From NCBI GenBank assembly GCA_000024525.1, contig CP001769.1:2032001-2096000 (forward strand): 64,000 bases of DNA, given 5' to 3'. The DNA is from Spirosoma linguale DSM 74. GTDB taxonomy: Bacteria; Bacteroidota; Bacteroidia; Cytophagales; Spirosomataceae. This document shows, in pieces, positions 60,939 to 64,000 of the stretch. Under the pieces are notes generated by a model. It worked only from the letters and a program-made list of their open reading frames with translations, was not told the DNA's origin and made no database searches. Both the position numbers and the translations under genes were made by a program. Numbering within the stretch: position 1 is the first letter of the stretch; each line of letters begins with the position of its first letter.

Positions 60939-63872
60939 TCAAAATCCAATATCAATAACCAGCGGTTGTACGATAAATTCGCTGGTGGTCAGGTTGTAAA
61001 TGGTACGGAATCCCGCTTCCAGAGGGGTACGAAGGCGCAGGGCGTTAAACACAAACGACAGGTCGAGACCGGTTGTCTGATATGCGCGCTGGTTGGTTTC
61101 ATAGCCCCGCAGACGGTTGTATACGTCGCGCACTTCAAGGACAGATCGGCCATCGGCCCGGTCGTAGAATACTCCTCCCTTTATCCGCTGAATGTACAGC
61201 CATCGACCAAGTGACCAGTGAGTATCGGCAATGGGCAACCGGTATTCGGCACTGGTGGCGGTAATCTGATCATCGCTGACGTATAATTGCCCCCGTGGGA
61301 AAAACACGATGGGGTTAAACCGGTAACTTCCCCGCGCCTGCTCCTGGTAACCCGCCCGCAGACGGATGGAATGGTGGCTGGCCAAACCCGGAAAAAATAG
61401 GTTGGCCTGAACACCCCACTGCTCGCCGGTGAGTTTCCCGCCAAAAGGTGTTGTGCGGTAGTTCGCCGAAAGCGTTTGCCCCCAGCGTGGTGCTACATCG
61501 CGCTTACTTTGACGCAACAAGCGCGAATAGCTAAACCCATAGGTCAACGCGTTGAGCGAACCGGCTGAGCCAACCTCCGTAACGTAGCGAAAAGGCAACT
61601 CATACCCTGTAACCTGCAAATAATTATAATAAGCTGACAGATTGAGAGACTGGCTATATTTTGAGTTAGTCAGCTGTAAGGGTAACCGAAAACCGGCGGT
61701 CAACTGGTTGTATTGCCAGCTATCGGTACGTAAACTATCGAGTGGTAACACTCTGTCGACATAAAGCGACGTGCTGCGCGTACCACGCTGAAAACTCAGG
61801 TCGATAATGGGGTAGAGGCCCTGATAACTCAAAAGTGCATACGCGTTCCCGGTACGTTCGGCCTGATTATACACATACCCTACGCCAATCTGAGTCGTAC
61901 TCAGCAAATCCTGCGAATTGATGCCAACCGTCAGGGACTGGCCTGAGCTGCCAATGGTTGGCCCCCAACTGTACACATTGATCAGGTTAGCCAGTCGCCG
62001 AAATCGGGAAGGAGTGTAGGTTGTGGCGGCTGGTACCGAATCGGCCAGAGCCTGACGGCCTGCTGCCGCTCCCGGTTCGAGGTTGACCAGCGGGCCAAAA
62101 TAACGAACGAGCTGTTCCTGTCCCGGCTCCGAAACCGGTTTCCAGTCGGCCGGTGTTACGGGCATGTCCACAATTCGGTATCCATTAGCTGTGAAATCCT
62201 CGAACGCCAGCCGGTTTCCCGACGGAGAGAGCGTGGCGTGATAGGCTGCCAGTGGCCGTGAGGTCACCTGAAATACCTGCTTCGACCGGGTATCCAGGGC
62301 ATAAATATTGTCTATGCCGGAGCGGGGTGAGTTATACAGCACATAATCTTTCCAGGGCTGTGGGTTGCTGATGTTTTCACTGACTTGGGGCAGCAAATCA
62401 GTAACCGAGCCGGATTCTGTATCAATAGCCTGAATCGTCTTCTTGCCATTGTTCAGGGAAACAACAACCAGGGTCCGATTGTCCTCTTTCCAGCGCGGAT
62501 GCTGGTAAAAGGCACCGGTGGGGTTGGGGATTTTTTGCTGAACTGCCCCCGTTTGGGAATCCAGCACCAGCAACTGAGTCCTGAACTGATCTGTATTATC
62601 AACAGCCACCAGTTTGGTATTGTTGAGCGACAGGGCCACCGCCGTATACCGGGCGCGGTGCGTCAGGCGAGTCAGCTTGCCCGTTTGCAGGTTCAGTAAT
62701 CGAATATTTGAGTAAATCCGCTGGCCCCAGCGCGGGTCGTACCCGTATTCGATCCAGCAGGCTTTGGTTGCCGTAGCCGATAAGAGGTTCGGATCGTTGG
62801 GGAATCCCTGCACAAAAACCGTTTTCTCGCGCTGGTGCTTATTCAAAAGAACCAGCCTTGGCGTGTCACCCAGCCCATTTTTGACGCACAGCACCGTGGA
62901 GTCGGTCAGAAATTGCGGGTGCTGGTAGTTAGTAAAGACCGGTCTGCGCGATTGCTCTTTTTCAGGATTTACCGGAAAACCGGCCGATGGGGTCAGCGTT
63001 AACCCTTGCTGCTGTTTCTGCCAGACGTCGGTGATATCGTCCATCGTTTTCCGGTACAGATCTTCCGTTTTCAACCCGGTTTCGTCTTTGATACTGGCCG
63101 AAAAAGCGAAAGGCCACGGAAACCGGTGGTAGTTTCGGTTCAGCACCCGGCTCCAGACATCAGGGCCATAGGTTCGTTTGAGGTAGGTCGTCATAAAATA
63201 CCCCAGCACATAATGATTCGGCACATTGTCGCGGTAGGAGCCCCCAACCGATTTCGGATAGTCGAACCGTTTACCTGCCAGCAGGTTCGCGCGCATGCCC
63301 AAATCGAAGTTCGGGATTCGGCCCCGTCCGCTGGTACTTAGCAACGTTTCATTACTGACGGCGTCGCCCTCGGCAAACCAGTCGGGTACGGTTAGCAATG
63401 GCAGAAATAGGCCTGAATTGCCAAGAAAAGTATACAGGAAGCGCCCGTAGCCCTGCAACGCTTTGTCATTCTGTACAACGTGACGGTATTCATGAACCGA
63501 TAGTAAATCGAACCAGTTCAGCGTACCCGCCAGACCGGGGTCCTGGGGCGGTACAGCGAAAAACTCCGACCGCCGGGGAAACAGCGTTACGAAGCCATTG
63601 CTGTTTGTTGTCTGATTCTGAAGCAGGACCGAAATCGGGCGGGGGCGTTTTCCGAGCGAGGCACTGGCCGGTTCGTAGAGGCTTTCGAGTCGTTGAGCCG
63701 TCCGCTGGGCTGTCGAGTCGAACCCTTTCGGATACAGCACCCGGAAGTGGGGCGTTTTGAGTCGATACCAGTGCAGACTTGTGGGGTTCTGGTCGAGAAC
63801 GGGCAGGGTTTGGGCCAGCGTCTTAATACTGGCCAGCAGAAGAATAGCGGTACAGAAATGTAGTCGAATCAT
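60939..63872 (-). CDS. Outer-membrane-type protein with gluzincin peptidase, WD40-like propeller and barrel
   Basis: 977 aa with signal peptide (LHFCTAILLLASIKTLAQ). Near residue 127 is HEYRH (HExxH), followed by WFAEG with Glu168 as the likely third zinc ligand, so a zinc peptidase domain (about 35-310). Residues about 330-640 hold PD40/TolB-type repeats (NLLSATATKACWIEYGYDPRWGQ, RHPRWKEDNRTLVV). From about 665 the sequence alternates amphipathic strands to the end (SEFIVQPLVIDIGF), resembling a surface-antigen-type barrel. I do not know a named family with this full order; it may cleave and sense proteins at the outer membrane. Monocistronic. Confidence 0.8.
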   Translation of the reverse strand: MIRLHFCTAILLLASIKTLAQTLPVLDQNPTSLHWYRLKTPHFRVLYPKGFDSTAQRTAQRLESLYEPASASLGKRPRPISVLLQNQTTNSNGFVTLFPRRSEFFAVPPQDPGLAGTLNWFDLLSVHEYRHVVQNDKALQGYGRFLYTFLGNSGLFLPLLTVPDWFAEGDAVSNETLLSTSGRGRIPNFDLGMRANLLAGKRFDYPKSVGGSYRDNVPNHYVLGYFMTTYLKRTYGPDVWSRVLNRNYHRFPWPFAFSASIKDETGLKTEDLYRKTMDDITDVWQKQQQGLTLTPSAGFPVNPEKEQSRRPVFTNYQHPQFLTDSTVLCVKNGLGDTPRLVLLNKHQREKTVFVQGFPNDPNLLSATATKACWIEYGYDPRWGQRIYSNIRLLNLQTGKLTRLTHRARYTAVALSLNNTKLVAVDNTDQFRTQLLVLDSQTGAVQQKIPNPTGAFYQHPRWKEDNRTLVVVSLNNGKKTIQAIDTESGSVTDLLPQVSENISNPQPWKDYVLYNSPRSGIDNIYALDTRSKQVFQVTSRPLAAYHATLSPSGNRLAFEDFTANGYRIVDMPVTPADWKPVSEPGQEQLVRYFGPLVNLEPGAAAGRQALADSVPAATTYTPSRFRRLANLINVYSWGPTIGSSGQSLTVGINSQDLLSTTQIGVGYVYNQAERTGNAYALLSYQGLYPIIDLSFQRGTRSTSLYVDRVLPLDSLRTDSWQYNQLTAGFRLPLQLTNSKYSQSLNLSAYYNYLQVTGYELPFRYVTEVGSAGSLNALTYGFSYSRLLRQSKRDVAPRWGQTLSANYRTTPFGGKLTGEQWGVQANLFFPGLASHHSIRLRAGYQEQARGSYRFNPIVFFPRGQLYVSDDQITATSAEYRLPIADTHWSLGRWLYIQRIKGGVFYDRADGRSVLEVRDVYNRLRGYETNQRAYQTTGLDLSFVFNALRLRTPLEAGFRTIYNLTTSEFIVQPLVIDIGF

Positions 63873-63900
63873 GCGGTAACAAGATACGTTTTTTTACAAA

Positions 63901-63928
63901 AACGCCCTGTATGATATCACAGGGCGTA
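63901..63928 (-). terminator. Terminator of a minus-strand gene beyond the right edge
   Basis: ACGCCCTGT pairs with ACAGGGCGT around a 10-base loop. On the minus strand it is followed by TTTTTG, so it would end a leftward gene that starts beyond 64000. The same bases lie just before the start of the 977-aa protein gene. Confidence 0.7.
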
Positions 63929-64000
63929 TTCATAGCGTGGGTGGGGAAGCCGCGTATTAATACGTACGCAAATGAAATCAGGTTCGTTTCGGAGCAAATC

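Noticed and set aside
1..64000. tRNA, rRNA and CRISPR arrays
   Set aside because: No cloverleaf-type sequence, rRNA stretch or regularly spaced repeats were recognised by reading; a tRNAscan or Infernal run would be decisive.

Overview
The window reads as a chromosomal segment of a Bacteroidota bacterium, most likely a member of the Cytophagales close to Spirosoma. This is inferred from a SusC/SusD pair, a hybrid two-component regulator with a C-terminal AraC domain, LytTR regulators, promoters of the Bacteroidota type (TAnnTTTG at -7), a Gfo/Idh/MocA oxidoreductase with a signal peptide, and a moderate G+C of roughly 50 percent. Nothing here is long enough to name a species. No rRNA, tRNA or CRISPR array was seen.

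Layout. 0-4.4 kb: a leftward sulfur-assimilation operon (TauE/SafE permease, metZ-like sulfhydrylase, Gfo/Idh oxidoreductase, cysH running off the left edge) behind a promoter and an attenuator-like leader. 4.5-10.3 kb: a DUF819 permease and a SusC/SusD nutrient-uptake pair. 10.3-15.2 kb: an AT-rich accessory island. It holds an internally deleted IS1 relative, a TlpA-like lipoprotein gene broken by a single stop codon, an IS630 element sitting inside a membrane-protein gene that can be rebuilt exactly, three near-identical 130-bp MITEs, and small membrane or outer-membrane proteins. 15.2-26 kb: a subtilisin-like protease, a polytopic membrane protein, leuS, a luciferase-like oxidoreductase, an M48 peptidase and a glycerophosphodiesterase. 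26-35.4 kb: a leftward glucuronoxylan-debranching cluster (CE15 esterase, sialate-type acetylesterase, GH115, GH2).

35.4-42.6 kb is the region of greatest interest: TonB-dependent receptor, HupE/UreJ permease and DUF3500 lipoprotein in one tight operon, followed upstream by a LytTR response regulator and a LytS-type kinase whose periplasmic loop carries nine histidines in 34 residues. I read this as a candidate metal-sensing and metal-uptake system; the metal is unknown. 42.8-44 kb: an Rrf2 repressor and an NmrA-like reductase with two matching palindromic operators. 44-50 kb: DUF2809 protein, GNAT-nitrilase fusion, threonine aldolase, and an OmpA protein followed by two membrane-anchored helix-hairpin-helix paralogues. 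50-64 kb: an endonuclease III, LytTR protein, hybrid two-component regulator, SRPBCC protein, dicarboxylate/amino-acid symporter, NatAB-like ABC exporter, and a very large peptidase-propeller-barrel protein.

A theme over the whole window is long intergenic inverted repeats (arms about 13 to 60 bp) at gene boundaries. Several share arm sequences with another copy in the window, and in some cases stop codons of neighbouring genes lie inside the arms.
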